Part shown: positions 46,157 through 57,824 of the stretch, piece after piece
Layout of the letters: each line of letters opens with the position of its first letter
Numbering within the stretch: position 1 is the first letter of the stretch
Assembly (NCBI GenBank): GCA_916613615.1
Contig: OU744724.1
Span: 27,948,171-28,012,170 of the forward strand
Reading direction: 5' to 3'
DNA length: 64,000 nucleotides
Source of the DNA: Steromphala cineraria
Lineage: Eukaryota > Mollusca > Gastropoda > Trochida > Trochidae
Translations under genes and position numbers: made by a program
Notes under the pieces: model-generated
Databases searched by the model: none
What the model saw: the letters and a program-made list of their open reading frames with translations, nothing else
Told to the model about the DNA's origin: nothing

Positions 46157-47569
46157 TCACCAATGACAATTTGGGGGATTTCTTTGCACTGTTGGAGTTT
46201 TGGTGCCTATTACCATGAACTCTGTTTTGTCTTGATTCAACTTTAATAGATGACACAAAATCCATTGCTTGATATCATCGCAACATTGCTCTATCTTCCT
46301 CACACTTGTATCTGCATTTCCAATGGAAAATCCAATGTATAACTGATTATCGTCAGCATACTGATGTTGTTTGAGACCATGCTTGTCTGCAATCTTGCTG
46401 AGAGATCGGGTGTACAGTGTAAACAAGATAGGCCCCAGTATGGAACCTTGAGGAACTCCACAGTTGAGTGCACATGGATCTGATGTTGAATTGTTTACGA
46501 CCACAGATTGATGTCGGCCAGCTAAATAGGACTTGAGCCATGAAAGAGCAGATTCAGTGACGCCAAGCTCCTCTTCAAGGATTTCCAGGAGAACAGTGTG
46601 GTCTACAGTGTCAAATGCTGATGATAAATCTAGTAATACCAAGATTACCACTTTGCCTTCATCAACAGATGTGATGATATCATTTGTTACTCGGATCAGT
46701 GCAGTCTCTGTGCTGTGACCACATCTGTAGGCAGATTGAAATTTTTCATACAAACTGTTGTTTTTTAGATGTTGTTGTAACCTCACAGAAACACATTTCT
46801 CTAGAACCTTGGATATGAAAGACAAGTTCGAAACAGGCCTATAATTCCTTAGCTCATTTTGATCTAGGTTGTCTTTCTTGAGCAGTGGCTTGACAATCTC
46901 TTGCTTAAATGTTGTAGAAACTGTACTTTCTTCAAGGGACTTGTTCACAATATCAGTGATGGTTGGCAGCAAAACATCCATACATTCTTTAGCTAGCGCA
47001 GTAGGTATGGGATCCAGAACACAGGTTTTGGCCGGCATCGATCTTATGATCTCTGAAAGTTCATCCTCAGAAAACATATGAAGCTCATATAAAGGTATCA
47101 GAAATCTGCCTGGATCTTTGTGGCAAACATTTGCGTTCACGTAACGATTTTCATCTTCCAATTTCAGACGATTGTTCTCTACCTTATCTTTGAAATGCCT
47201 CCCAAAGGTATCTGCAATGTCTGCATCAGTTCCACAGTTAGGTAAAGTTTGAGTTTGATTTTTGTTCATGAGGTTAGAGGATATTCTAAACAGTTTTTTA
47301 GAATCAGTTTCAGTGTTGAGAATTTCTTGATTGTAAAAAGTCACCTTCGCACTGCGAATCATATAGTTAACTTTATTCTTTTGTGCTGTGTATAACTGCC
47401 GGTCAATTTCAAGATTGGATTTCTTCCAGCGTTTTTCAAGGAAACGTCGCTGTTTTTTCTCTTGCTTGATGGCATCATTATACCAGGGAGATGGAATCTT
47501 ATCAGAAATGTATTTTTCACGAGAAGGTGCATGCTTGTCCAAAAGATCATGAAGCACATTATGATACAT
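46157..47569 (-). pseudogene. CR1/L2-like LINE, reverse transcriptase
   Basis: A 470-codon open frame. After a basic linker it carries the reverse transcriptase: NYRPVSNLSFISKVLEK near residue 245, FQSAYRCGHSTETALIRV, the motif A LLDLSSAFDTVDH with catalytic Asp near 318, GVPQGSILGPILFTLY near 370, and YADDNQLY near 410. All catalytic aspartates are present. The frame continues upstream past an in-frame TGA at 47672-47674 into the end of the endonuclease. Retrotransposition enzyme, defective copy. Confidence 0.92.
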
Positions 47570-48782
47570 ATCTGCAGATGTTTCCAGATCTTCAATAGAG
47601 ATAGATTGCAGAACTGAATCTCGAATATCACTTTTGAAAAGCTCTCGATCCAGCTTTTTTAGATTTCTGTATCACTGTTTGTGGGGTCTACATTTCTCAA
47701 TCTGGGAATTCACACAGCAAAACAATGGGAAATGGTCAGACATTTGAAGATCTTCTATGCTGAGCAGTATCATTGGTCAGTTATCCTAAGACATCAGTAG
47801 AATTGATTATTTCAAGCATGAAAAACGAAACTAATTCATGTAAAATATTTCAAATGTAAACCTGAAAGCTTCATTTATATCATGAACATGAAAGGTCGAG
47901 AAATTGAAACCTGAATCTGAAACCCGCCGATTAGTAATAAATTATTTTTTACTTCTCTCATCAACTTGAGGTTGATATCATGATAATCTATGTATTCAAA
48001 ATTAAATTGATTCTTAAACACATTCATATGAATTATGTTAACTGCTTTTGATTTTAATACAACATGGCCTATAAACTTGGTATTGTTTAATTTGAAGTGG
48101 TCATGTTTTCGCAAACAATAGCCAAAAATAACCTTTATCTAATCTCAACACATTATCATCGTTCCTTTAAACAGCAAGTAAGTAGCTGAATGACAAATCA
48201 AATGGCTTTCATATAAGGTCAGGTCAGACACAAGGTACTCTAACATTCCTTTGCACAATGGAAATTGAAACTGTACACTTTTGTAATGAGACCAAACTCT
48301 GTCAGTTTGAGAGGATTTGAAAATTTACGTTGAGAATCTGGCAATAGCGAACTGAATACCAACACCATACAACAACTATTGAGTCGGAGGTGTTTGTTAC
48401 ATTCCTGTCTACAATATCTGATCAATGTTTCCCTTCATATTTTTCATAATGCTATAAGAAAAATAGCATGGTATCACATCGTCTCCAAATGGTAAAATGC
48501 GGATATCCCATTTTTGGAAATGAAATACATAACTGAATTGAGGACTGCGTGTACGATTTTATAATAAAAGAAAACTCTGTCAGTATCAAAACTTCCAAAG
48601 ATTGGACAATGTATGTGGAGAATTAGGCAATAATGAACTTAACACCAACACCATGCAACAAATATTAAGTCAGAAACGAGGTGTTTGTTACATTCCCTCA
48701 TTCATTCAGGACATCTAATTTTGTTAAGTCCTGAATAATATAATAATCTGCATATTTTGATAATGCTATATAAAAACTCATA

Positions 48783-50594
48783 ACCCTCACGCAGTATCGT
48801 GGGGCCTTTAAGGCCCGGTTACATGTTTGACATTACCCAGAATCAACACATTTGAACTAAGCGACTTCTTACTTCATGTATTCCTCCATAAGTATGTTTT
48901 CTAAGGCTACGTGTGACGTCATAACTGTAGATAAGATACTGCTTTTTTAATTGACGTTTTAAGAAAATACATACGTTTGCTGTAAACTCGGGCCTCGAAG
49001 GCCCAGGGTAAATAAAATCCTTGTTTCAGTACAAAATATAGATAATCGCAATAAATAATGAATAAATAATACCCCTTGAGATTACTTTTAGATGTAGATA
49101 AACCAATATCCGAAGAAATTAACATTGCAAAAATATAATATATACTCTCCAAAAACTGAAACGCATATATGTAATTTTTCAGAGAATCCATTTCTTCGCA
49201 TTAAAACGCGTTTTTAAAGTTTTTTCGTGATTTCAATGATATCAAAACAGTAATGTCAAAAGTAAAAGAGTAAGCGAAAACTGTTCTCTATATTCTGTAT
49301 TCTGTTAATCACAAGATTGCGTTAAAGTCGGTCTTATGAAATCCTGGCATTTGCAAAAATTCTTGCTTGACCTCCCTTTGGAAATGAATGGACACATTGA
49401 TGGAGTCCCAATGCAGTTCTACCACACTCTTTCTGCAATGCAATCGCCAGTTACTGGTGTGTCTCGGGCGTATTGTGATGTTGAAGTTCACGTTTATTGA
49501 ATTCTAACCGTTGATGTTTTATTTGCTTTTAAATATAGTGTTCGGCAAGGCATTGATAACTTCTTTACTCTAAAAGGCAGTGTAATGGGCCATCTGACGT
49601 TCTGCAAGTAAATTTAAATTATCACGATTGAAGCACTATCTTTGTCTCAACTTCTTCAATACCATCAATCAACTACATATTTGTTTGCTTAACGGTGTAT
49701 CCATCCCAATCACACTATATAAACCTCATGACTTGTGATATAAACTATCGGCAACATGTTCCTTTTTCTTGCTGTAAACTATCCAAAGTAACGTTATTTA
49801 TTGTATGACGAATATGTGAGTTTTGGTTAACCAAACTCTCCTAAACGTTTCAAGGTTCAAGGTCATGATCGCAAACGACAATTCATATGATTGAGTTCTT
49901 TGAAGCCACCAAAAACAGGAGCGATAACTGCCCTTTATGGTCAAATATCCCATTCATGCAATCGCTTTCCTAAAGTTTAAATTTGGTGGAGATGATGTTG
50001 TGAATTATCTGTATCCCTGTGAAAAGAGAATGAAGAAAAAATGTAACCTGGATGTTTAGATTTTAGTTTTTGTTGGCAACTCTTTATTTAATGCACATGT
50101 GCATCTTACGCTCTTTTGGCAGGAATTGGCCTGTTGGAACGAACCAATTATGCGCAATATGGCGATAATGAATATTATAATGTCATACAACTGTGAACCA
50201 TGATAAATCGGTTTCAATTTCACGTTCGACAACGTTTAAACGTCTGATATTATGTCGATGCATATTGGTGACCTTTGTTCCATGTAAAATTGAATAACGA
50301 AATTTGAAACAATAGATATCACATGATCTAGCGTTTACTCTTACATGTACGTGAATTCTGCTTTACACTTCCAAATAATGTTTTACCAAAAACGCCTGCA
50401 AATGAGTCTCAAATAAACATATCATCGATCAGTTTGTGAGGATTGGAACACATAGGTGACATATTATACATAACATCATAAATAATATTGACCCTTTTCC
50501 CTCGCAGCGTTCGTGAGTTGCATGTAAATATGCCTGGGCCTCTGAGGCCCACATAGCCGCAAAGGTGGTGTCATTAACGACACTGCGTGAGGGT
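48783..50594. mobile_element. 1.8-kb piggyBac-like element, non-autonomous
   Basis: TIRs ACCCTCACGCAGT are exact over 13 bp at both ends. The right junction is AGGGTTAA, so CCCT ends next to TTAA fit piggyBac; the left flank reads ATAA, and the empty site in S3 (ATCTCATAATATCAC) allows a TA or degenerate TTAA target. Near-palindromes GGGCCTTTAAGGCCC (48802-48816), GGGCCTCGAAGGCCC (48990-49004) and GGGCCTCTGAGGCCC (50536-50550) lie inside the ends. No transposase frame. Confidence 0.82.
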
Positions 50595-50963
50595 TAATAT
50601 CAGATCGTCTCCAGAATGGTACAATACAAGTTATGAACATCTCATTTTTGTAAATACAAATACCTTACCAGATCGAAGGACTGCGTGCTTGAATTATATA
50701 AAATTAAAAGATCAGTTGCAAAAAATATACATTTATACAAATATAATACCTTAAAATGCTGCCCGTGTGACGCTGTATAGAATAAGAAAACGTTCACCAG
50801 GCGAAGCAACTCTAGTATTACATCATGAGTTACAAATATAATATTGGATGTATGCTATCATCTGTTTTATAGCCTGATGTTTGATTAAAGATATTATTTT
50901 CATGGCCTCCTTTACATCAGTCTTTCGTATTTCGTGTTTTACCTTCATATACAAATCCCTTAA

Positions 50964-51318
50964 AGGGACAGTAGCAGGTTTTTGGGAGAATATAAGGTGA
51001 TGTCAGGAAAATGAAAATTAATGGGTTTCAACTGAGAGACAATGTATTTAAACTAAATGGAGCAGTAATAATTCAAATATATAACGTAAAGTTTAGCTAT
51101 GCGATTTCTTTTTCTTACACAAAATGAATTAAAGGTGTTCACACAAAATGGCCGCCAATGGATTTTATGTGAATCTTCATACTTTGTCCTCTGACTATGG
51201 ATGATTGGCTTGTGTAATGAGATTTTTGCCTCTGTCAAAATGATACATTGAACATTAACTTACAATTATCAGTGGAAATTTTTAAATATAGCATAATCAA
51301 AAAACAGCCCATGCTCCT
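50964..51318 (-). mobile_element. TTAA MITE family A, copy 4 (355 bp)
   Basis: TTAA at 50960-50963 and 51319-51322. Left end AGGGACAGTAGCAGG, right end mutated (AGCCCATGCTCCT). Same orientation as copy 3. Confidence 0.88.
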
Positions 51319-51870
51319 TTAAAGCATTCTGCAAAGGATAGCTATTTAAGTTACTTAAGGTTATTAGATCCTTTATTGTGAACAATGGTTTAACTAACAT
51401 CATTTTCAGTTATACCACGGACGGAACTACTTTTTATGTGCAAGACTATGTCCTGATCAGAAAACTTCCAATAAAAACCAATATAACATTAATATGCATT
51501 TTATTACATGATATTTGTTTTACAGATTGAACAGCCTCATCAAGCAGTAAAGCATGTACAGTTTTGTTTCACATGGTACCCTCTAAATGCACTTTGGTCG
51601 AAAATCGGCATTCAGCGTTCAGCATCCGGCATCTGTAGTCAAGTCATTCGAGTTAACTGACGTTGCTACTCAATGCCTGTAAGTGAAAATATACATGAAA
51701 TATGGAATGTTCTCATTGTTTATCGTTTGACTAAACGTAATGGTTTTTGAGTGGTTTCATGTCTTCTTTGGCACTGTATTTACCAGCTACTGTTAATAAA
51801 GGATATACATAAAAGGAACAATATGCTAAGTGGAAAATAAATCAATATCATTAAAATGAATATGGTAATC

Positions 51871-53320
51871 AGTAAAAGCCTTTTAGCCCAAATGCCACTG
51901 ATATGACTGCGCTAACATTCTAGTATAGCAAGAAACCAAAACAAACTGTGAAAGGTAAGTTGCTCAATGAAATATGACCGTTGCTTATCAGTGCCAGACT
52001 CAAGAAACATGCTAGAAAGTCTTTGTTGTAGGTCTTTCAGATGTTAAGTGTATGTTTACACAGATTGGGTGAAAAAAGATATGACATCTGTAGGCAAGCT
52101 GGAAAACAGATAACAGTATATCATTGTTTTGTAGGCAGGAGGCAGCAAAGGTTTTGGTCATTTAGAAACCATCCCAGTCACAAGCCGGGCTTTTAAAGAA
52201 TTTCATTCGTTTCAGCAAATAAAGGATCATGTTCGTGTTGTGTTAGGGTACAGTATTTTTAGGTAATACTTAAAGAGGCAGTAGCACGTTTTTTGAAAAT
52301 TTTGTATTTTAAAATTTTCACTGATAATTGTACGTTAATGAAAATATATCATTTTGATAGTGTCATAAATCTCATTACACAAACAAATCATCAATAGTCA
52401 TAGAACAAATTATGAGGATTCACATAAAGTCCATTGGCGGTCATTTTTATGTAACCACCTTTAATTCATTTTGTGTAGAAGGTATTGGCATGGCTGAACT
52501 TTACGTAAAATAATTGTTTTATTACTGCTGATTTTAGTTTAAATGTCATGTCTTTCAATTGGAACCATTTATTTTCATTTTCCTGACATCACCTTATATT
52601 CCCACTAAAAACGGTCATTTTTGTGTGACCACCTTTAATTCATTTTGTGTAGAAGGTATTGGCATGGCTGAACTTTACGTAAAATAATTGTTTTATTACT
52701 GCTGATTTTAGTTTAAATGTCATGTCTTTCAATTGGAACCATTTATTTTCATTTTCCTGACATCACCTTATATTCCCACTAAAAACGTGCTACTGCCCCT
52801 TTAACATGTTGTTACAGCAAATATGAAACAAACAAGCTGAGTCTTTGGCATTTTAATATAACAATTTGAATACATTTCAATCCTTTTGTTCACTATCACG
52901 TATATGTAAAATCAATGAAAGATAGAAATTAGCTTTCTTGGAAAAAATGTTTTGGTGAAAACTGGTTTCAATAGGTGAAACCAAATTTTAATTTGAAACC
53001 GGTAATCTTATAAATGACCATATGAATTATCACTCCCTCGTTGATGTATATCTATTTCCAAAACTATTAATGGTTAATAACAAATATTAATGACAAGAAA
53101 TTAATCTGATTCAAATCAGAACAGGAAAGGGATAACATAATTTGCTATGCTTTGGATGAGAGTTTATCACAATAGATATTTAATTTATACCGAGTCACCA
53201 GTAGCTTTTATCTTCAAAAGATTGGAAGCCTTATATAATTCATTCGGTTTGCTGTTATATAAGCTATATCAATATTGATAGAACAGGACAAATGCATTGA
53301 TTCTTATCAAGCTTTGTGTG
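51871..53320. repeat. Macro-repeat block P4
   Basis: Begins with AAATGCCACTGATATGACTG and follows P2/P3 through GTAATCTTATAAATGACC (53.0 kb) and CTTATCAAGCTTTGTG (53.3 kb), then stops matching. It contains MITE copy 5. Confidence 0.7.
52274..52800 (+). mobile_element. TTAA MITE family A, copy 5, with internal duplication (527 bp)
   Basis: TTAA at 52270-52273 and 52801-52804. It is longer than the other copies because 52438-52611 is repeated in tandem at 52612-52785 (174-bp unit, nearly identical), so the duplication is young. Confidence 0.92.
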
Positions 53321-53439
53321 TCCGTCTGTAAGGTGAATAGTAAATAATAACCCGGTACACTATTTTATTGCAATGTTAATATATATTTATAGGAAAATAT
53401 AAAAACCAAACATGACACACAATAATGTACATCAACTGG

Positions 53440-53518
53440 CATGGATCCTCGGTAGCTCAACAGGTAAGAGCGCTGCTTGACAACATAGAGGTCCCTGGTT
53501 CGAATCCCACTTTCGTTC
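53440..53518 (+). repeat. tRNA-like sequence (tRNA pseudogene or SINE head)
   Basis: A good D arm (GCTC/GAGC around AACAGGTAA) and a B-box (GGTTCGAATCC) are present. The anticodon loop reads TTGACAA (GAC, Val-like), but its stem (GCTGC against CATAG) no longer pairs, nor do the acceptor strands. Not a working tRNA. The 87-codon open frame over it is chance. Confidence 0.55.
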
Positions 53519-55200
53519 TTCATAAAAACTTTCTTGTTTCATTAAAAATCCAAATTTTACAAGTCCAAATGTTTGCGATTGTTTACAATCTTATAACCGA
53601 CCAAGCTGGTTATGAGATAACCAACCTACGCGGATGGAGTATAGAGTTGCAGCTTTTCGTAATTCTAGGGATGGATTCTCTTTCTTAAAGAGGTTCAGTT
53701 TTAGTACCAATTGAAGTTTCGGAAAATCTTGATGACCGACCATTGGTTTACTGTATGAGCCTATTGTATGAATCAAATACCTGGTATGGAATTAATATTG
53801 AATGTCAAATACACTTAGAATGGTATGGAAATATAGCTTAAAAGAATCTGTAAATTAAACAAATTGATGGATATCGAAAAGGTTGTCGATATATTGCTTT
53901 TTACCACGATATTCATTCTCTCTTTCTCTCACGAAAAATATTTCTTTTGATAATTATGGATACAGTTGACAACTCTGATATATACTAAAATCTACCCCCA
54001 GTACAAAACGGATCTATACTCAGCACGATTCAAATGACAAGAATGTACAAAACAGTCAGATATAACTTTGTCAAGAATTTTACATAATCTACATAATTTT
54101 TTTTCCTTCTATACAAGCAACAGTAAAATGGTTTGTTTAAGGGGATATATCTGTATGACTGTAAATGAAATGTGAGTGAAATATCTACCGGACCACCGAA
54201 CAGGCTACTTTCCAAAACTGACTCCAACCAACACCAAATCATTGATGTCACTACTATATGCGTTCCTCAACAACCAACTATCTCTTGAAAGACAAATTCT
54301 CCCCCAAGTGATAAAATACGAGTACTTTGAGACGGAGAAAAATGAGTGTTGATTGTAAACGCCTCAGTCTCTTCCGTATCCTTTTGATTTAGAGTCTTCT
54401 CAACAGGACATGGTAGTGAATGAGTCGTTAACCCATTTAGAATTCGTATCATAACAGAGGGTGTATCAATATTTATGACTTAAGCTTCCTCTGTGAGTTG
54501 AAAATGCGGACAGTATAACAGTTCGGAAACTTGATCTGTTCTTTTTTATGTGGATTAATAATGCTAACAACCATACGAACCTCTTCACTTTGAGATGCGT
54601 TTGACTGGTGATTTATCAGTTATTATCATCTATCTTGATTTAAATATAAGTGATTTTTGGAGAATGAAAAATGTTTCATGGTCCGCATTTGCACATTGTT
54701 ATATTGAGTTATCTCCCTTAGACCATACATTGCGAAACAACTCTAAATAGGGATAAACATTAATGTGTATCGCTTTCAGTAACCAAGTAATAGATTTTCC
54801 ATCCTTCACCTGAAAAGAAAGACAATTTTGACACTCTACCATACTTTACATTACATTTATTTCTGTTAGATTACAATGAAACTAAACTAATAATAGATTT
54901 ATATTACAAATGTACTTACTCAATGACAAATCACAAATAATTGATAAATAATTATTTCCATTGGCTATTCTTGTGAATTATAACAGTAGCTTGTTCTACA
55001 AACAAATTATCCACTGTCCTTCAACGATATGATTAATGATTCGTGATATTGTGAATAATCTGAGAGTAGATAACTTGGTTATCCACTGTTATGATAACTT
55101 CACACCAAAAAAGGACGTTTTCATTTTTCAATATTTATCATAGCGTAGGCCTAGATAAACACTTTTGAAAATGTAAAGTATATTTATCTTCTTCATTTAA
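53519..55200. other. AT-rich non-coding DNA, nothing recognised
   Basis: Short open frames have no family signature, and no inverted ends or repeats were found. Confidence 0.45.
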
Positions 55201-55329
55201 ACACTACTGTACACTGCAGGCCCGTAGCAAGGGAAAAATTTTTTTTACAGACTATCAAAATTCCAGCCCCAGAATTTGGAGTTGAGCACGTAAAACAGGT
55301 GTAAAACCCTGATATGAGACCTACAACAA

Positions 55330-55368
55330 TGGTCCCCTCCTCCTCCCCCCCCCCCCCCGCCCCCCACT
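55330..55368. repeat. Poly-C tract
   Basis: A C-rich simple repeat (CTCCTCC then a run of 14 C). It sits next to a GGCCCGTAGCAAGGG segment (about 55220) that could be part of an old dispersed repeat. Confidence 0.85.
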
Positions 55369-55899
55369 GAGCAGAGGCGGAATTGGATCTTTTTTATTTA
55401 TTTTAACTTTCTGATTACTACCAGTTAAAAATGGGATAGCTAAAATTGATATTTGGTTATATCTTCCTATATCTTAATCAAGATGTTTCAATTCTTAATC
55501 AGTTTAACACATTCAGCAAAACACTGATTGAATTTCTAGATTGTTAATCTTTCTGTAGTTTCATTGTTAGAAATATTATCATATTAAGTAACCTTCAATC
55601 ATATAATTCAGTATCTTGATTAGTACATGATGGCTGGATTGTACGTTTAGAAATAAAACATTGTAGACTTACAAAGTGTCTCTTAAGTTTTATTAATCCA
55701 ATCTTACCTCACTTTTATATAATTTGATTTTTTTTATTTGAGTCGGATATCAAAGATCTGTTTTGACTCTTGGTGAAACAAATTGCAGTTGTAATGAAAA
55801 AGATAAGAGTTTCGGGAGAAGCAGTATTTAGGCATTTCCTGCCTGTTTGTTAATCCGTTTTCTGTTTATGTATTGAATGCTGTGTATTACATGTTTTAT

Positions 55900-57230
55900 A
55901 GAAATTAAATACTTTTTAAATACAAATTAACAGTAAAAATTGCGACAATGTACCATGTATTTTAAATTCCTTAGATACACAGTATAAAAGAGTGATCAAA
56001 ATCGCTGAGTACAAAGTTGGTCGTAAATATATCGTTGCTATGTTCATAAACAGTACACATTTTGCTGTCAAATGACTGTCCCGTAAAACATGATATAGTG
56101 CTGATAAGGGCTTGATAACTAAACCTACAGATTTTGAAATGTGAAAGAGAACAGAAGAATTAGTGTTGCACAACTAAAAAAAGTTCCGCGAACTCTCACT
56201 ACCTCGTGTTATTAGCGTTGTCAGACCTGAGATTAGCCTCCCTTTAAGAATCATTGTTAAATATATCAATTGTAACTGTGACAAAGTTTCAAGTAGGTAA
56301 CACGTTTACAATAAAAAATGTGTTTATCATTTTTCATGTTTGGAATTAACAACGTTAAAGAAATAAGTTTTTTATAAGGTTTGTGATTCGAAGATAAACA
56401 AAGCTGAGAAAATGTATTTCCCCCTAACAATAAATGCTGTAGATTTTTAACTAAATATTTACGATTTAAAATCGAAAATTTTTTTAAATAAATATTTGTT
56501 TTAGCATAGAAAGAATTCCATGTAGGTCAGAAAAGTATCCGGACCTAATTCACTGCTGTGAGAAGAGAATAAAAAAAAATACCTTCAAACCAATTTACCA
56601 TAAAGATCTCAATAAATATTACATAAATAATAAGATAAATATGAACTATAATTGCACATAGAAGGAAAATATAATGCCTTTGTCTCAAAAATTATGAAAG
56701 ACCTACACAGAGTCATATTTCATAATATTCATATCTGATCATGAATATTGAAAATCAAGAATTGTGTTTATGTTAGACACTGTAGTAACCCAGTATGTAA
56801 ACAAATATCGGTTTGAGATCTGTTTTAAAAACGATATGTACACGTATGTGGCCGTGCAGGAGTATTTGACAAGTGAGTTAATAAAACACATATTTTTTCT
56901 TCGGTAAGGAGGGACCAATCACATGAAAAATATCTTGTACCTTGAACAAATTGATTTTCTACTTCAAGTTTATCTGTTTGAACACCAAACTAAATAGATC
57001 TATATCACGTATAGCCGGGATCATCCATTTAGCATACTGTAGTTTGTATAACTGGACTCATCACTGCCATATAAGGGATTGGTTAAATGTGAATCCCTGA
57101 CAGATTGAACCGTGGTAGAAGAGCAAAAGCCAGCTTTTATGAGCGTCAAGTAACTAAAGCTGATACATGGTAAGTATTTTACTGAATGAATCTGTAAAAT
57201 CTTTAGAATTTTGAAATAATAGAAATATGG
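55900..57230. repeat. Duplicated block upstream of the B-box gene, copy 1
   Basis: Matches 61380-63030 in order: ACCATGTATT, GTTGCTATGTT, TTTTGCTGTCAAATG, CAATTGTAACTGTGACAAAG, CATATAAGGG, and finally AAAGCTG..TAC..GGTAAGTA. Copy 2 carries a MITE. The match suggests two tandem copies of the 5' region of a B-box gene. Confidence 0.65.
57070..57169 (+). other. Putative 5' exon with GTAAGT donor
   Basis: Conserved with 62870-62966, ending ATACATG|GTAAGTATTTTACTG here and TACAGG|GTAAGTACTTTACTG there. CATATAAGGG lies about 90 bp upstream of the donor in both. Likely a non-coding first exon feeding the acceptor at 57824/57825; the splice is predicted only. Confidence 0.4.
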
Positions 57231-57502
57231 AGCTATGTCAAGATGTAACCCTGTATATACATACCCATTCAAACTCTGTATGAATATTCACTATCTAGAG
57301 GTAAAAGGATTAAACAATGTCGTTCAAAACAGCACATTTCATAAGGCTGGTAGGTGGATATATAGATTTAAAGTAATGTGGGGTGGGGGGAGCGGGTGTC
57401 AACGTTCTAAAAATGTTTATTTTAGAATATAACCCATATCATGACGCAGGTATTTTTATGAAACATCTTCCCCCCGGCTTAAAAATATGAATCTTGAAAC
57501 TA

Positions 57503-57525
57503 CCCCCCCCCCCCCCCCCCCCCCC
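57503..57525. repeat. Poly-C homopolymer (23 C)
   Basis: An uninterrupted C run, then CTCCCCTC. A likely site of assembly or polymerase length error. Confidence 0.9.
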
Positions 57526-57578
57526 TCCCCTCAACTTTTGAAGTTTTCCTACGCCTATGCTAAAGACCACATACATAA

Positions 57579-57622
57579 CATACACACACACACACCCACA
57601 CACACAAACACACACACAAACG
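57579..57622. repeat. CA microsatellite
   Basis: Imperfect CA repeat with interspersed ACCCAC and ACAAAC units. Confidence 0.9.
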
Positions 57623-57824
57623 TATTGCGGATGAAGTTGAAGAAGCTCTACGTTGAGTAATTACATTATGCGTAATACATCAGGTGACAATTTCTGTTTG
57701 AAACCAATTTGTTCATAACTGCTGTTGTAAAACCCATAAGCCACTGTGTGATGTTCTTAAAAATGTGCACAATTATTCAGCTATTACAATTCGAAAAATA
57801 TAATCGTATCATTACCTCTTTCAG

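Larger units (their letters stand above)
45446..47787 (-). mobile_element. 5'-truncated CR1/L2-like LINE
   Basis: A minus-strand insertion in R3; host sequence ends at TATATATTTGCT and resumes near AAGACATCAG (compare 35300-35340). The 3' end reads GATGCGCTATAGAAATTC followed by a TTA-repeat tail, characteristic of CR1/L2-type elements. It encodes an endonuclease C-terminus (SDHFPLFC, about 47720-47745), then the reverse transcriptase. Lesions: TGA at 47672-47674 and a one-base frameshift near 46185. No clear target duplication; about 17 bp of host sequence seem lost at the join. Confidence 0.85.
47788..51870. repeat. Macro-repeat end of R3 and block S4
   Basis: Resumes R3 at about 47788 and passes into S at AAAGGTCGAGAAATTG (47890). 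It is split by the 1.8-kb element (48783-50594) and a MITE (50964-51318). A partial second S-like copy (CTGTCAGTATCAAA, GAATTAGGCAATAA) lies at about 48570-48720. Landmark CACCAGGCGAAGCAACTCTA at about 50793. Confidence 0.7.

Noticed and set aside
55330..57530. Poly-C runs as part of a telomere or G-quadruplex regulatory array
   Set aside because: These are isolated homopolymers without a repeating telomere-like unit; simple expansion or assembly noise explains them.
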